Assembly: GCF_006874465.1 (NCBI RefSeq)
Contig: NZ_VIRL01000019.1
Coordinates: 1-64,000, forward strand
Length of the DNA stretch: 64,000 bases
Origin: Microbispora bryophytorum
Lineage (GTDB): Bacteria > Actinomycetota > Actinomycetes > Streptosporangiales > Streptosporangiaceae
Direction of reading: 5' to 3'
Shown piece after piece: positions 8,981-17,488 of this stretch (its first letter is position 1; every line of letters starts with the position of its first letter). The position numbers and the translations under genes are program-made. The notes under the pieces are model-generated. The model saw nothing but the letters and a program-made list of their open reading frames with translations. It was not told where the DNA came from and searched no databases.

Positions 8981-9619
8981 CTAGACTTCCGGCCTGTCCG
9001 GCACGTAGAAGGCGGTGGTGCCGGCGACCGCGGCGGTCACCACGTCGTCCGGCGCGCCGGAGGCCCGGTACGCCGCGCCCCACAGGTCGCTGCTGAGCCT
9101 CATGAGCTCGCGTGCCTCCTCCGACTGCTCCCACGCCGCGGGGTCGTCGAGCATCTCGCCGCGCAGGTGCAGCCCGAGCCCGAGCACCGCCAGGTCCCAG
9201 CCGACGCCGGTGGCCCCCGGCCCGAACCGGTCCCAGAACTCCGGCGGCACCACGGCGACGTGCTCCAGTTCGAACACGGTGCGGCCGTCGCCCTCCGCGC
9301 TCAGCCGCACCTCGACCTCGCTGAAGCCGGGGTTCTCGCCGAACAGCCAGCTCACCCGGAGCAGCCGGGGCGGCTCGCACCGCAGGATCTCCCCGCCCGC
9401 GTTGCCCTGGAGCTGGTAGTGCCCGCCGAGCTTCAGCTCGCCGCTCACCGGAAGGAACCAGCGGCTGATCCGCTCGGAGTCGGTGCAGGCGTCCCACACG
9501 TCCTCGATCCCGGCGTCGTAGGTGCGCCGTAGCAGCACCGTACGGGCCTCGCCTTCCTGCAGGGCGCGCGTGCCGACCGCGCGGTGTACTCGGTTGATCT
9601 GGTCGATGAAGTCGCTCAT
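8981..9619 (-). CDS. SRPBCC / AHSA1-family protein
   Basis: 212 residues with the START-like helix-grip pattern: RTYDAGIEDVWDACTDSERISRW, here seen as ERISRWFLPVSGELKLGGHY, then the long C-terminal helix (WDLAVLGLGLHLRGEML). AHSA1-like proteins bind hydrophobic ligands or Hsp90-type partners, and this actinobacterial class usually accompanies an ArsR regulator. Its start overlaps the stop of the arsR gene by 4 bp (ATGA), so it is the coupled second gene of that operon. The ligand is unknown. Confidence 0.85.
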   Translation of the reverse strand: MSDFIDQINRVHRAVGTRALQEGEARTVLLRRTYDAGIEDVWDACTDSERISRWFLPVSGELKLGGHYQLQGNAGGEILRCEPPRLLRVSWLFGENPGFSEVEVRLSAEGDGRTVFELEHVAVVPPEFWDRFGPGATGVGWDLAVLGLGLHLRGEMLDDPAAWEQSEEARELMRLSSDLWGAAYRASGAPDDVVTAAVAGTTAFYVPDRPEV

Positions 9620-10041
9620 GGCCGCTCTTCCTCGTCGGTTCGTCCGTCGTGGGCTGCGTGACGGGCAACGTGATGGGTCGTGTGATGAGCATCGCCGCCG
9701 TCGTGCCGCCGGCCGAGTCGCCGCTCCCGTCTGCCCCTCGCCAGTTCGGTGCCGAGCGCGTCGAGCCGCTGCTCTCCCAAGCCGCGGAACCGCTCCAGCC
9801 AGGTGTCGACCTCCCGCAGCGGCTCGGGCTCCACGGCGTACAGCCGCCGCGTGCCCTCGGCCCGTACGGACGCCAGCCCTGACTCGCGGAGCACTCGAAG
9901 GTGCTGGGAGATGGCCGGCTGTGAGATCCCGAACTCGGCGCGGATGACAGAGGTGAGCGCTCCCGACGTCTGCTCACCTTGGGAGAGCAGCTCCAGGATC
10001 CGGCGTCGCACCGGATCCCCCAGCGCGTCGAATGCGTGCAC
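9616..10041 (-). CDS. ArsR-family winged-helix repressor (leaderless)
   Basis: 141 residues. HTH segment FGISQPAISQHLRVLRESGL and wing RAEGTRRLYAVEP are typical of the ArsR subgroup paired with SRPBCC proteins; no metal-binding cysteine pair is present. GTG at 10041 is chosen because a good promoter (TTGACT, 18 bp, CATAGT) places the transcription start at or next to this codon. An upstream TTG frame would begin inside the -35 box. The C-terminal tail is rich in Arg/His. It probably autoregulates through the ATAAGCG repeats that overlap its promoter. Confidence 0.9.
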   Translation of the reverse strand: MHAFDALGDPVRRRILELLSQGEQTSGALTSVIRAEFGISQPAISQHLRVLRESGLASVRAEGTRRLYAVEPEPLREVDTWLERFRGLGEQRLDALGTELARGRRERRLGRRHDGGDAHHTTHHVARHAAHDGRTDEEERP

Positions 10042-10047
10042 GCGCCC

Positions 10048-10077
10048 ACTATGCCGAGAGCCGCTTATAGAAGTCAA
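10048..10077 (-). promoter_or_regulatory. Leaderless promoter of the arsR-SRPBCC operon with ATAAGCG repeats
   Basis: On the minus strand: -35 TTGACT (10077-10072), 18-bp spacer, -10 CATAGT (10053-10048), start codon GTG 7 bp further. ATAAGCG occurs just before the -35 and again inside the spacer, a likely operator for the ArsR protein. Confidence 0.6.
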
Positions 10078-10121
10078 CGCTTATATATGCCGTTCAAGCG
10101 GCTCCCGGCAGACGGACGTGA

Positions 10122-10436
10122 CTAGAAGTGGCCGGCGAGGTCGGCGAGCAGCAGGCGCTTGGGCTTGGCGCCCCTGATCTGCCGGACGATCTCGCCGTCC
10201 CGATAGAGGTTCAGCGTGGGGAAGCCCAGGACGTTGTAGCGCTGGGCGATCTCGGGGTGGTCGTCGGCATTGATCTTGGCCACGATGAGGCGGTCGCCGT
10301 ACTCGGCGGCGATCTCCTCCAGGATCGGGGCGATCATCTTGCACGGCGGGCACCAGTCGGTCCAGAAGTCCACCAGCACGGGCTTGTCGCCGTGCAGCAC
10401 CTGCTCGTCGAAGTTCTCCGCGGTCAGCGTGATCAT
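10122..10436 (-). CDS. Thioredoxin with a CPPC active site
   Basis: 104 residues, a complete thioredoxin fold. The active site is FWTDWCPPCKM with Cys29 and Cys32; the cis-proline loop is GFPTLNLY. The usual actinobacterial thioredoxin has CGPC. The CPPC variant should shift redox potential and specificity. Its ATG overlaps the stop of the upstream merR gene by 4 bp, so the pair is one operon and this thioredoxin is probably induced by the signal MerR senses. Confidence 0.9.
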   Translation of the reverse strand: MITLTAENFDEQVLHGDKPVLVDFWTDWCPPCKMIAPILEEIAAEYGDRLIVAKINADDHPEIAQRYNVLGFPTLNLYRDGEIVRQIRGAKPKRLLLADLAGHF

Positions 10437-10813
10437 GACTCTCCTCGTCGTGTCAGCAGGCAGCCGGGGCAGGCGTCGGCGAACTGGGCGGCCACCTCCG
10501 AGCGGCGGGCCAGCAGGTCGCGGATCTGCCGGTCGATCTCGGCGAGCTTGCGCCGGTAGACGGCGACCGACTCAGGGCAGGAGCCCCCGGACGAATGTCC
10601 GGACCGCAGGCAGTCCACGAACGGGCGGGCGTCCTCCAGCGTGAAGCCGACCGACATCAGCTCGCGGATCTCGCTGACGATCGGGACGTCCGACTCGTCG
10701 TACTCGCGATATCCGTTCGCCGAGCGGCGCGACCGGATGAGCCCCCGCTGCTCGTAGTACCGCACCGCCCGGGTGCTCACTCCGGCACGCCGGGCCAGCT
10801 CGCCGATCCGCAT
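10433..10813 (-). CDS. MerR-family transcriptional activator
   Basis: 126 residues starting MRIGELARRAGVSTRAVRYYEQ, the MerR N-terminal helix-turn-helix. A dimerisation helix follows, and cysteines are found at DCLRSG, GSCPES and DACPGC. That spacing could bind a metal, an Fe-S cluster or react with oxidants. ATG at 10813 has AGGAGGAG upstream; the 28-codon extension is rejected. It probably controls itself and the coupled CPPC thioredoxin from the 19-bp-spacer promoter directly upstream. Confidence 0.9.
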   Translation of the reverse strand: MRIGELARRAGVSTRAVRYYEQRGLIRSRRSANGYREYDESDVPIVSEIRELMSVGFTLEDARPFVDCLRSGHSSGGSCPESVAVYRRKLAEIDRQIRDLLARRSEVAAQFADACPGCLLTRRGES

Positions 10814-10842
10814 CGGCTCCTCCTCGGCTGTCCTGGGCACGA

Positions 10843-10874
10843 CGGTAAAGCTTGACGCCGGTGACAAGGTCAAG
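10843..10874 (-). promoter_or_regulatory. MerR-type promoter with dyad operator
   Basis: CTTGAC (10851-10856) and GTCAAG (10869-10874) form a dyad between -35 TTGACC and a -10 at TTTACC/TTACCG on the minus strand. The 18-19 bp spacer is overlong, as MerR regulators use. The merR start lies 30 bp downstream. Confidence 0.7.
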
Positions 10875-10881
10875 CCCGGAT

Positions 10882-11580
10882 TCAGAATTCCCGCCACCTC
10901 AGGACGTTCGGGTAGTCGATCTCCAGGCCCTCGGCTTCCCGCAGTGCCTCGCCGGCCACCTCAGGCGTGAACTCGATGCGCAGCACCGCCTCCATGTCGG
11001 CCCGGGAACGGAACGTCATGCGCAGGTCCAGCTCCTCGCGCCGCCAGCCCTGCCGGGACCAGAAGAGCTCCACGGCCTCGGGCGAGTACGACGGCAGCGA
11101 TCGGCGGAACCAGCGGCCGAACGCCCCGCGCGAGGCGTCCACGTCCACCACGAACGCCGCGCCGCCCCGGCGCAGCACCCGCCCCAGCTCGCGCAGGCCG
11201 GGCTCGCAGCCGGGCCCGAAGAAGTACGCCCACCGCGCGATCGCCACGTCGGCCGACGCGTCGGGGAGGGGCAGCGCCTGCGCGGTGCCCGTACGCACCG
11301 AGACGTTGGCCAGCGACGCGCAGCGGGCGGCGGCCTGGGCGGCCAGGCCGCCGTGCGGCTCGACACCCACCACCCGCCCGGCGGACGCGGCGAGCGCGGA
11401 CAGGTGGAAGCCGCTGCCGCAGCCGATCTCGACCACGGTCGCGCCGTCCCAGGGCCGGACGGCCCGCATCGCCGAGTCGGCCGCGCCCACGGGTCCCACG
11501 GCGAGGTTCTCCAGCTCGTAGATCTGGGGAGTGTTCCAGATGTTCGGACTCGGTACGGCCCCGCTCACGATCCGTGCCAT
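10882..11580 (-). CDS. Class I SAM-dependent methyltransferase
   Basis: 232 residues. Motif I is VVEIGCGSGFHLSALA, the acidic residue ending motif II is in VVGVEPHGG, and the ALPLPDASADVAIARWAYFFG stretch (UbiE/COQ5-like motif II-III region) is present. The C-terminal part (SRADMEAVLRIEFTPEVAGEAL) resembles methyltransferases of unknown substrate common in actinomycetes. The ATG at 11580 is the first codon where similarity begins; a 105-codon upstream extension is rejected. It is divergent from the TIM-barrel gene. Confidence 0.88.
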   Translation of the reverse strand: MARIVSGAVPSPNIWNTPQIYELENLAVGPVGAADSAMRAVRPWDGATVVEIGCGSGFHLSALAASAGRVVGVEPHGGLAAQAAARCASLANVSVRTGTAQALPLPDASADVAIARWAYFFGPGCEPGLRELGRVLRRGGAAFVVDVDASRGAFGRWFRRSLPSYSPEAVELFWSRQGWRREELDLRMTFRSRADMEAVLRIEFTPEVAGEALREAEGLEIDYPNVLRWREF

Positions 11581-11743
11581 GCGCCCCACATTAGTTGGCG
11601 ACCTTGGGTAGTTGATTGTGGCGAAGCGGCGTACGGCGCGGCTGCGGCTTAGGCTGGATCCGTGAACGGGCGCATGGAGCGAACGGACGGCCACGGCCAC
11701 GGGACTGGAACGTGCCCGCCGGCCGCCAGGGGAGGCTGGCCTC

Positions 11744-12559
11744 ATGAGTGACATCCGCGTGCCCCACGGCAAGGTGGCGCTGTCGACGGCGTCGGTGTAC
11801 CCGGAGCGTACGCCGGACGCCTTCGAACTGGCCGCCAGGCTCGGGTACGACGGCGTAGAGATCATGGTGGGACAGGACCCGGTCAGCCAGGACATCGAAG
11901 TCCTCCAACGGCTGCGGGACCACTACCAGATCCCGATCATGGCCGTGCACGCGCCCTGCCTGCTGGTGACCCAGCGGGTGTGGGGCCGGGACCCGTGGCT
12001 GAAGCTGCGCAGGGCCCGCGAGGCGGCCGAGCGGCTGGGCGCGCACACCGTCGTCGTCCACCCGCCCTTCCGCTGGCAGCGCGACTATGCCAAGGAGTTC
12101 GAGAAGGGCCTGGCCCGGATGCGCGAGGAGACCGACGTCGTCTTCGCGGTGGAGAACATGTTCCCGCTGCGGGCCAGAGGCAACGAGGTCGTGCCGTACG
12201 CGCCGGACTGGAACCCCCTCGACTTCGACTTCCCCGACGTGACGCTCGACCTGTCCCATACGGCGGTGTCCGGGTCCGACGCGATGGAGATGGCGACCAA
12301 ACTGGGCGAGCGGCTGGCCCACCTGCATCTGGCGGACGGGGTGGGCACCACCAACAAGGACGAGCACCTGGTGCCCGGCCGGGGGTCGCAGCCCTGCGGG
12401 CCGATCCTGGAACGCCTGGCCGGGAACGGCTACCGGGGCCTGATCGTCCTGGAGATCAACACGCGCAAGGCCACGAGCCGCAGCGAACGGATCGAGGACC
12501 TGACCGAAGCGCTCGCCTTCGCGAGGCTCCACTACGCCGCCTCGTCCACGGCCTCATGA
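11744..12559 (+). CDS. Sugar phosphate isomerase/epimerase family TIM-barrel protein
   Basis: 271 residues, AP-endonuclease-2-like TIM barrel. Likely metal ligands are visible in order: Glu in DGVEIMVG, His in VHAPCL, His in VVVHPPF, Glu in FAVENMF, Asp/His in LDLSHTAVS, His in AHLHLADG, and Glu in IVLEINT. The set is complete enough for an active metal enzyme. The reaction is unknown; members isomerise sugars, inosose or hydroxypyruvate. It overlaps the next methyltransferase by 4 bp. Confidence 0.85.
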   Translation: MSDIRVPHGKVALSTASVYPERTPDAFELAARLGYDGVEIMVGQDPVSQDIEVLQRLRDHYQIPIMAVHAPCLLVTQRVWGRDPWLKLRRAREAAERLGAHTVVVHPPFRWQRDYAKEFEKGLARMREETDVVFAVENMFPLRARGNEVVPYAPDWNPLDFDFPDVTLDLSHTAVSGSDAMEMATKLGERLAHLHLADGVGTTNKDEHLVPGRGSQPCGPILERLAGNGYRGLIVLEINTRKATSRSERIEDLTEALAFARLHYAASSTAS

Positions 12560-13326
12560 ACGAGCGGATCGCGGACAGCCATCGGGTCTTCGACCGCGTC
12601 TCCCAGGAGTACGACGCGGCGAGGCCGCACTACCCGGAGGCCCTCTACGTCGCGCTGGAGAGCCTGTCGGGGGTCCGGCTCGCCGGGGCGACCGTGATCG
12701 ACGTCGGAGCGGGCACGGGCATCTCGGCCCGGGGCCTGCTCGACCGCGGCGCCCGGGTGGTCGCCGTGGACCGCGGCGAGGGGATGCTGGCCCGGCTGCG
12801 CGCCCGCACGCCCTGCCCGGCCCTGCTGGCCGACGGGAACGACCTGCCCTTCCGCACGGGCGCGGCCGACCTTGTGACGTACGCCCAGTCGTGGCACTGG
12901 CTCGACCCGGTGCGGTCGGTGGCCGAGGCCGTACGCGTGACCGGGGACGGCGGCGCGGTCGCGGGCTGGTGGAACAGCGTGGATCCCGGCAAGGCGGATT
13001 GGCTGGCGGCCAACCAGGTGCGGCTCGCCGAGTCGTGCCCCGGATACATCGGGCCCGTGCTGCCAGGGTGGAGCATGCCGCCGATCGCCGCGGCCATGTC
13101 CGACGCCGGCCTCGTCGTGGCGAAGACCTGGATCGAGTGGACCAGGTCGGTGCGACTGGAGGACTTCCTGACCGATCTGCGCTCCCACTCCTACATGGCG
13201 AGGATGGAGGGTGACGTGGTGGCGGAGCTGCTCGCCCGGGAGCGCGCCGAGCTCGGCCGGGTCTTTCCCGACGGGCGAGTGACCGTCCCCATGCGCGTGT
13301 ATCTCGCGGTGGGCCGCAGGGACTGA
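12556..13326 (+). CDS. Class I SAM-dependent methyltransferase
   Basis: 256 residues. Start [20 protein letters not shown], motif [17 protein letters not shown], motif [13 protein letters not shown], and the AQSWHWLD signature common in actinobacterial methyltransferases annotated as trans-aconitate-like or Mtase_11. The ATG overlaps the upstream stop (ATGA), so the TIM-barrel protein and this enzyme are made together. Substrate not evident. Confidence 0.9.
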   Translation: MNERIADSHRVFDRVSQEYDAARPHYPEALYVALESLSGVRLAGATVIDVGAGTGISARGLLDRGARVVAVDRGEGMLARLRARTPCPALLADGNDLPFRTGAADLVTYAQSWHWLDPVRSVAEAVRVTGDGGAVAGWWNSVDPGKADWLAANQVRLAESCPGYIGPVLPGWSMPPIAAAMSDAGLVVAKTWIEWTRSVRLEDFLTDLRSHSYMARMEGDVVAELLARERAELGRVFPDGRVTVPMRVYLAVGRRD

Positions 13327-13344
13327 GCTGGAGCGGGGAGCGAC

Positions 13345-13953
13345 GTGACGACGGAGGTCTCGGATGGCAGGCCGCGACCGGGGCGACGACCCGGCCGGCG
13401 TCCGGGCGCGGCGGACACCCGTGGGGAGATCCTGGCCGCGGCGCGCAGGGTCTTCGCGGAGAGGGGGTTCGACAAGGCGACGATCCGCGGCATCGCCCGG
13501 GAGGCCGGTGTCGATCCGGCTCTCGTCCACCACTACTTCGACAGCAAGGAGGGGACGTTCGTCGCGGCCATGCGGCTCCCGGTGGACCCCTCCTCGGCGC
13601 TTCCCCTCATCCTGTCGGGGCCACGTGAGGGGATCGGCGAGCGCCTCGTCCGCTTCGTCCTGACGATGACGGCGGACCCGGCGGCCAGGGAGCCGCTGCT
13701 GGGCCTGGTGCGGACGGCGATGGTGAACGAGCAGGCCGTCGGCATGATCCGGGAGTTCTTCACCACAGCCATCCTCGGCCGGGTGGCCGAGACGCTGAAC
13801 GTTCCGCCGCTGCGGATACAGGCCGCCTTCGCGCAGTTGTTCGGCGTGGTGATGACGCGGTACATCCTCAGGTTCGAACCGCTGGCCTCCGCCGACATCG
13901 AGGAGATGGTCGCGCTGCTGGGCCCCACCGTGCAGCGTTACCTGGCCGAATAG
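13345..13953 (+). CDS. TetR-family transcriptional regulator
   Basis: 202 residues. After a basic RPRPGRRPGRRPG leader comes the HTH: EILAAARRVFAERGFDKATIRGIAREAGVDPALVHHYF (core ATIRGIAREAGVDPALVHHY), then a ligand-binding helical domain. It starts at GTG with GGGGAGCG upstream, 18 bp after the methyltransferase stop, so it may belong to the same operon. Ligand unknown. The LVHHYF HTH type is common among actinobacterial efflux and lipid regulators. Confidence 0.9.
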   Translation: MTTEVSDGRPRPGRRPGRRPGAADTRGEILAAARRVFAERGFDKATIRGIAREAGVDPALVHHYFDSKEGTFVAAMRLPVDPSSALPLILSGPREGIGERLVRFVLTMTADPAAREPLLGLVRTAMVNEQAVGMIREFFTTAILGRVAETLNVPPLRIQAAFAQLFGVVMTRYILRFEPLASADIEEMVALLGPTVQRYLAE

Positions 13954-14061
13954 ATTACGGCCGCCCCTCTCGTACCCTCTTGTAGAGCTTTGTTCTAGTA
14001 TCGTGCCGTCGGCGGGAAACGCAGTGACAAGCGCCACTCGCCGAGCGTGACCCAGGATAAG

Positions 14062-14074
14062 TTACTCATCGGTA
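14062..14074. promoter_or_regulatory. Possible TetR-type operator upstream of the EtfD gene
   Basis: TTACTCATCGGTA carries the dyad TAC-N6-GTA within the less GC-rich 226-bp gap before the Fe-S oxidoreductase gene. Similar TTACTC/CGGTA elements are, from memory, found before actinobacterial fatty-acid oxidation genes, which would suit EtfD. This is inference from one site. Confidence 0.35.
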
Positions 14075-14179
14075 CCATTCGGGAAGCGTAGGCGTTATCC
14101 ACAGGGCGGGATTCCACCGCCCCCGTGAGGGCGCCGCGTCCCTACGCTGGCCGCCGACGTTTCGATTTGGGAGGGACTC

Positions 14180-16282
14180 GTGCTCTGGGTAGCGATTGTG
14201 GGCCTCGTCGCGACCGCCGTGGCGGTCGCACTGGCGGGCCGTCGCGTGCTGTTCCTCTACCGGCTCGCCACCAGCGGTCAGCCGGCCCCGGAGCGGATCG
14301 AGTACGCCAAGGAACACGCGGGCGCCGAGATCAAGGCCCAGCTGGTCGAGGTCTTCGGCCAGCGCAAGCTGCTGAAGTGGACCCCGTCCGGCACCGCCCA
14401 CTTCTTCGTCATGTGGGCGTTCTTCATCCTGCTGACCGTCTACATCGAGGCGTACGGCGCGGTCATCCAGGGGGCGATCACCGGGCACTCGGACTTCCAC
14501 ATCCCGTTGATCGGGACCTGGCCGGTGCTGGGTTTCCTGCAGGACTTCATCGCGGTCGCCTGTCTGCTCGGGCTGGTCGCGTTCACCGCCATCCGGATCA
14601 AGAACTCGCCGAAGAAGCTCGGGCGCGGCTCCCGTTTCTCCGGATCCCACCTGGGCGGGGCCTGGCTGGTCCTGTTCATGATCTTCAACATCATCTGGAC
14701 GCTGTTCCTCGCCCGGGGGTCGGCGGCCGCCAACGGCACCTTCCCCTATGACTCGGGCGCCTTCGCCAGCCTGGCCATCGGGAGGATCCTGCCGCACAGC
14801 GAGCTGCTGGAGCAGATCGCCCTGCTGCTGCACATCGGCCTCATGCTGGTGTTCCTGGTCATCGTGGTGAACAGCAAACACCTGCACATCTTCACCGCGC
14901 CGCTGAACGTGCTGTTCTCCCGCCGCCCCGACGGGATGGGCCCGGCCCAGCCGATGCGCAGCAACGGCAAGGTGCTCGACTTCGAGGAGGCCGACCCCGA
15001 GGTCGAGGTGTTCGGCCGCGGCAAGATCACCGACACGTCCTGGAAGGGCTTCCTCGACTTCTACACCTGCACCGAGTGCGGCCGCTGCCAGTCCCAGTGC
15101 CCGGCCTGGAACACCGACAAGCCGCTGTCGCCCAAGATGCTCATCCTCGACCAGCGCGACCACGCCTTCGCGATCGCGCCCTACCTGCTGGCCGGGGAGA
15201 AGGAGAAGGAGAGCTTCCCCGAGGACGTGCTGGCCCTGCTCGACAAGCCGCTCGTCGGCGAGGACGGGGTCATCCACCCCGACGTGTTGTGGTCGTGCAC
15301 GAACTGCGGCGCCTGCGTCGAGCAGTGCCCGGTCGACATCGAGCACATCGACCACATCCTCGACATGCGCCGCTACCAGGTGATGATCGAGTCGTCGTTC
15401 CCGTCCGAGGCGGGCGTGATGCTCAAGAACCTGGAGAACAAGGGCAACCCGTGGGGGATGCCGGAGATGAAGCGCGCCGAGTGGATCGAGGAGCTCGATT
15501 TCGAGGTTCCGATCGTCGACTCAACGATGCCCGAAGACGTCGAGTACCTCTTCTGGGTCGGCTGCGCCGGCGCGCTGGAGGACCGGGCCAAGAAGACCAC
15601 CAAGGCGGTGGCGGAGCTGCTGCACATCGCCGGGGTGAAGTTCGGCGTGCTCGGCCCGATGGAGGCCTGCACCGGCGACCCGGCCCGGCGCCTGGGTATG
15701 GAGTTCCTGTTCAACATGCTCGCCCAGCAGAACATCGAGACCCTCAACGAGGCAGGGGTCAAGAAGATCGTGGCCACCTGCCCCCACTGCTTCAACACCC
15801 TGGCGAATGAGTATCCGCAGCTCGGCGGCACCTACGAGGTCGTGCACCACACCCAGCTCCTGGCGCACCTGGTCGAGGAGGGCAGACTCACCCCGATCAC
15901 CCCGATCGAGGAGAAGATCACCTACCACGACCCGTGCTTCCTCGGGCGGCACAACAAGGTCTACGCCCAGCCGCGCGACATCATGGCCAAGGTGCCCGGC
16001 GTCCAGGCCCAGGAGATGCACCGCTGCAAGGAACGCGGATTCTGCTGCGGCGCCGGCGGCGCACGCATGTGGATGGAAGAGCGCATCGGAAAGCGCATCA
16101 ACACCGAGCGCGTGGACGAGGCGCTGACCACCGATCCCGACACCGTCTCCACCGCCTGCCCGTTCTGCCTCGTGATGCTCGGCGACGCGATCAACGAGAA
16201 GAAGAACGCCGGTCAGGCCAAGGAGTCGCTGGAGGTCGTGGACGTCGCCCAGCTCCTGATCAAATCCATCAAGCAGGGGTAA
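14180..16282 (+). CDS. EtfD-like membrane (Fe-S)-binding oxidoreductase
   Basis: 700 residues. The N-terminus has several membrane helices (first at about 2-25, others to about 240). Two [4Fe-4S] ferredoxin motifs follow (CTECGRCQSQCP and CTNCGACVEQCP), then two CCG-type domains (CPHCFNTLANEYP; YHDPCFLGRHNK with FCCGAGGARMWMEE) typical of heterodisulfide/lactate-oxidase-like reductases. The mycobacterial relative Rv0338c (EtfD) passes electrons from electron-transfer flavoprotein to menaquinone during beta-oxidation, and this is the best functional guess. GTG start with GGGAGGG 6 bp upstream. Single gene. Confidence 0.88.
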   Translation: MLWVAIVGLVATAVAVALAGRRVLFLYRLATSGQPAPERIEYAKEHAGAEIKAQLVEVFGQRKLLKWTPSGTAHFFVMWAFFILLTVYIEAYGAVIQGAITGHSDFHIPLIGTWPVLGFLQDFIAVACLLGLVAFTAIRIKNSPKKLGRGSRFSGSHLGGAWLVLFMIFNIIWTLFLARGSAAANGTFPYDSGAFASLAIGRILPHSELLEQIALLLHIGLMLVFLVIVVNSKHLHIFTAPLNVLFSRRPDGMGPAQPMRSNGKVLDFEEADPEVEVFGRGKITDTSWKGFLDFYTCTECGRCQSQCPAWNTDKPLSPKMLILDQRDHAFAIAPYLLAGEKEKESFPEDVLALLDKPLVGEDGVIHPDVLWSCTNCGACVEQCPVDIEHIDHILDMRRYQVMIESSFPSEAGVMLKNLENKGNPWGMPEMKRAEWIEELDFEVPIVDSTMPEDVEYLFWVGCAGALEDRAKKTTKAVAELLHIAGVKFGVLGPMEACTGDPARRLGMEFLFNMLAQQNIETLNEAGVKKIVATCPHCFNTLANEYPQLGGTYEVVHHTQLLAHLVEEGRLTPITPIEEKITYHDPCFLGRHNKVYAQPRDIMAKVPGVQAQEMHRCKERGFCCGAGGARMWMEERIGKRINTERVDEALTTDPDTVSTACPFCLVMLGDAINEKKNAGQAKESLEVVDVAQLLIKSIKQG

Positions 16283-16441
16283 AGCAGACTTTGCCACGAT
16301 CGTGAACTTTTTGTGGAAATCGCCGGTCAAGGCGATGTAATGAACCGTGTTTCACGGAAGAGTGACAAAGGCTTTCTCCACATAACAGGAAAATCACGGT
16401 AACCTCAACGTTGGCTCAATCGACGGGGAGGGGGCTGGACG
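16283..16441 (+). promoter_or_regulatory. AT-richer upstream region with two small dyads
   Basis: CACGATCGTG (16295-16304) is a perfect 10-bp palindrome soon after the EtfD stop. CCGTG-TTT-CACGG (16345-16357) can form a small hairpin. The region is clearly less GC-rich than its surroundings and probably holds the promoter of the next gene, but I cannot place the hexamers with confidence. Confidence 0.35.
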
Positions 16442-17488
16442 GTGGGTGTGGTCGTCATCGACGCGGAGGTCACCCTGGCGGACGTCCTCTCCCTGCGTCT
16501 GTCCATCGCCGAGCCGCTGGCGGACGGCACCCGCCTGGTCCTGCGGCGACGGGGCACGGGTGAGGAACGGCGGGTGACGCTCGGCGCATCCGGGGGGCGT
16601 ACGAGGGACGCCAGCGTCGCGGTCTCCCTCGCGGCCCTCGACCTCGGTCCCGGCCGCTGGGACACCTACCTCGAACAGGACGGCGTCCGCGCCCGCATCC
16701 AGAGCGCCGATCCCGGGTTCTCGCTCGACCGTCTCGACGCGTACGCCCTGGGCCGCCGGACGCTGGCCTACCGGGCCTACCGCACGCGAAACGGATTTCT
16801 GGCCCTGAAGATAGATCCGGCGGAGCCGGTCGCCGACGTCCGCGCGGTGTGGTTCCGCGAGGGGCGGTTCGAGGTGACCGGGTTGCTGGCCTACACCGGC
16901 CTGGACGACGACGACCAGCACCGTCACGCCACGCTCGCGCTGCGTCACAGCGACCCGGACCGCGGCGCCCCGGAGCGCAACACCCTGAACCACAACAACA
17001 ACGACAACAACCTGAACCACAACAACCAGGACCGCGGCGCCCCGGACCACAGCACCCTGGACCGCAGCGACGCGGGCCACCACGGTGCGGGCCATCACGG
17101 TGCGGGCCACCACGGTGCGGGCCACCACGGTGCGGGCCATCACGGTGCGGGCGCCGGCGATGTGGGCCCCCACGATCCCGGCCCCCAGGACGCGGGCTTC
17201 GACGATGCGGGCGCGACCGTGCGGGTCGCCGCCACCGTCAAGGGGGTCCGGTTCCACGCCGCGCTCTCGCTGTGCGACGTGCTGGCCGCCACCCCCGACT
17301 CGCAGGGCTCCTGGGAGCCCTACCTGGAGGTGGACGGCGTCGATCGCGCGCTGCCGCTGGGCGCCAGGCTCGACGACGTCGAGGGCAAACGCCGCCGCGT
17401 CCACTATCCCCACGCGCTCGTGGACGGCGTGCCGATCCGGCCCAGCTTCACCCAGGGCGACGAGCTGCTCCTGGAGGTGGGAGCGTGA
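16442..17488 (+). CDS. Unknown protein with His/Gly- and Asn-rich insert, partner of a glycosyltransferase
   Basis: 348 residues. An N-terminal beta-rich domain (about 1-160) with the repeated pattern GPGRWDTYLEQDGVRARI and a C-terminal one with QGSWEPYLEVDGVDRALPLG look like two halves of a duplicated fold. Between them (about 170-260) is a hydrophilic insert rich in Asn (NNNDNNLNHNN) and five GHHGA repeats. A similar non-insert protein is often found before glycosyltransferases in actinomycetes. GTG start with GGGGAGGGGG upstream. The stop overlaps the next start by 4 bp (GTGA). Function not recognised; a cell-wall or polysaccharide role is suggested only by context. Confidence 0.7.
   Translation: MGVVVIDAEVTLADVLSLRLSIAEPLADGTRLVLRRRGTGEERRVTLGASGGRTRDASVAVSLAALDLGPGRWDTYLEQDGVRARIQSADPGFSLDRLDAYALGRRTLAYRAYRTRNGFLALKIDPAEPVADVRAVWFREGRFEVTGLLAYTGLDDDDQHRHATLALRHSDPDRGAPERNTLNHNNNDNNLNHNNQDRGAPDHSTLDRSDAGHHGAGHHGAGHHGAGHHGAGHHGAGAGDVGPHDPGPQDAGFDDAGATVRVAATVKGVRFHAALSLCDVLAATPDSQGSWEPYLEVDGVDRALPLGARLDDVEGKRRRVHYPHALVDGVPIRPSFTQGDELLLEVGA
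17072..17146 (+). repeat. Five 15-bp in-frame tandem repeats (GHHGA)
   Basis: GCGGGCCACCACGGT repeated five times with only CAC/CAT third-base changes. Each unit encodes A-G-H-H-G. It sits in the middle of the preceding protein and could expand or contract without shifting frame. Confidence 0.9.

Noticed and set aside
17072-17146. CRISPR-like array
   Set aside because: The 15-bp units have no spacers, are in frame with a protein and encode GHHGA; no cas genes are nearby. The 18601-18660 repeats were rejected for the same reason.
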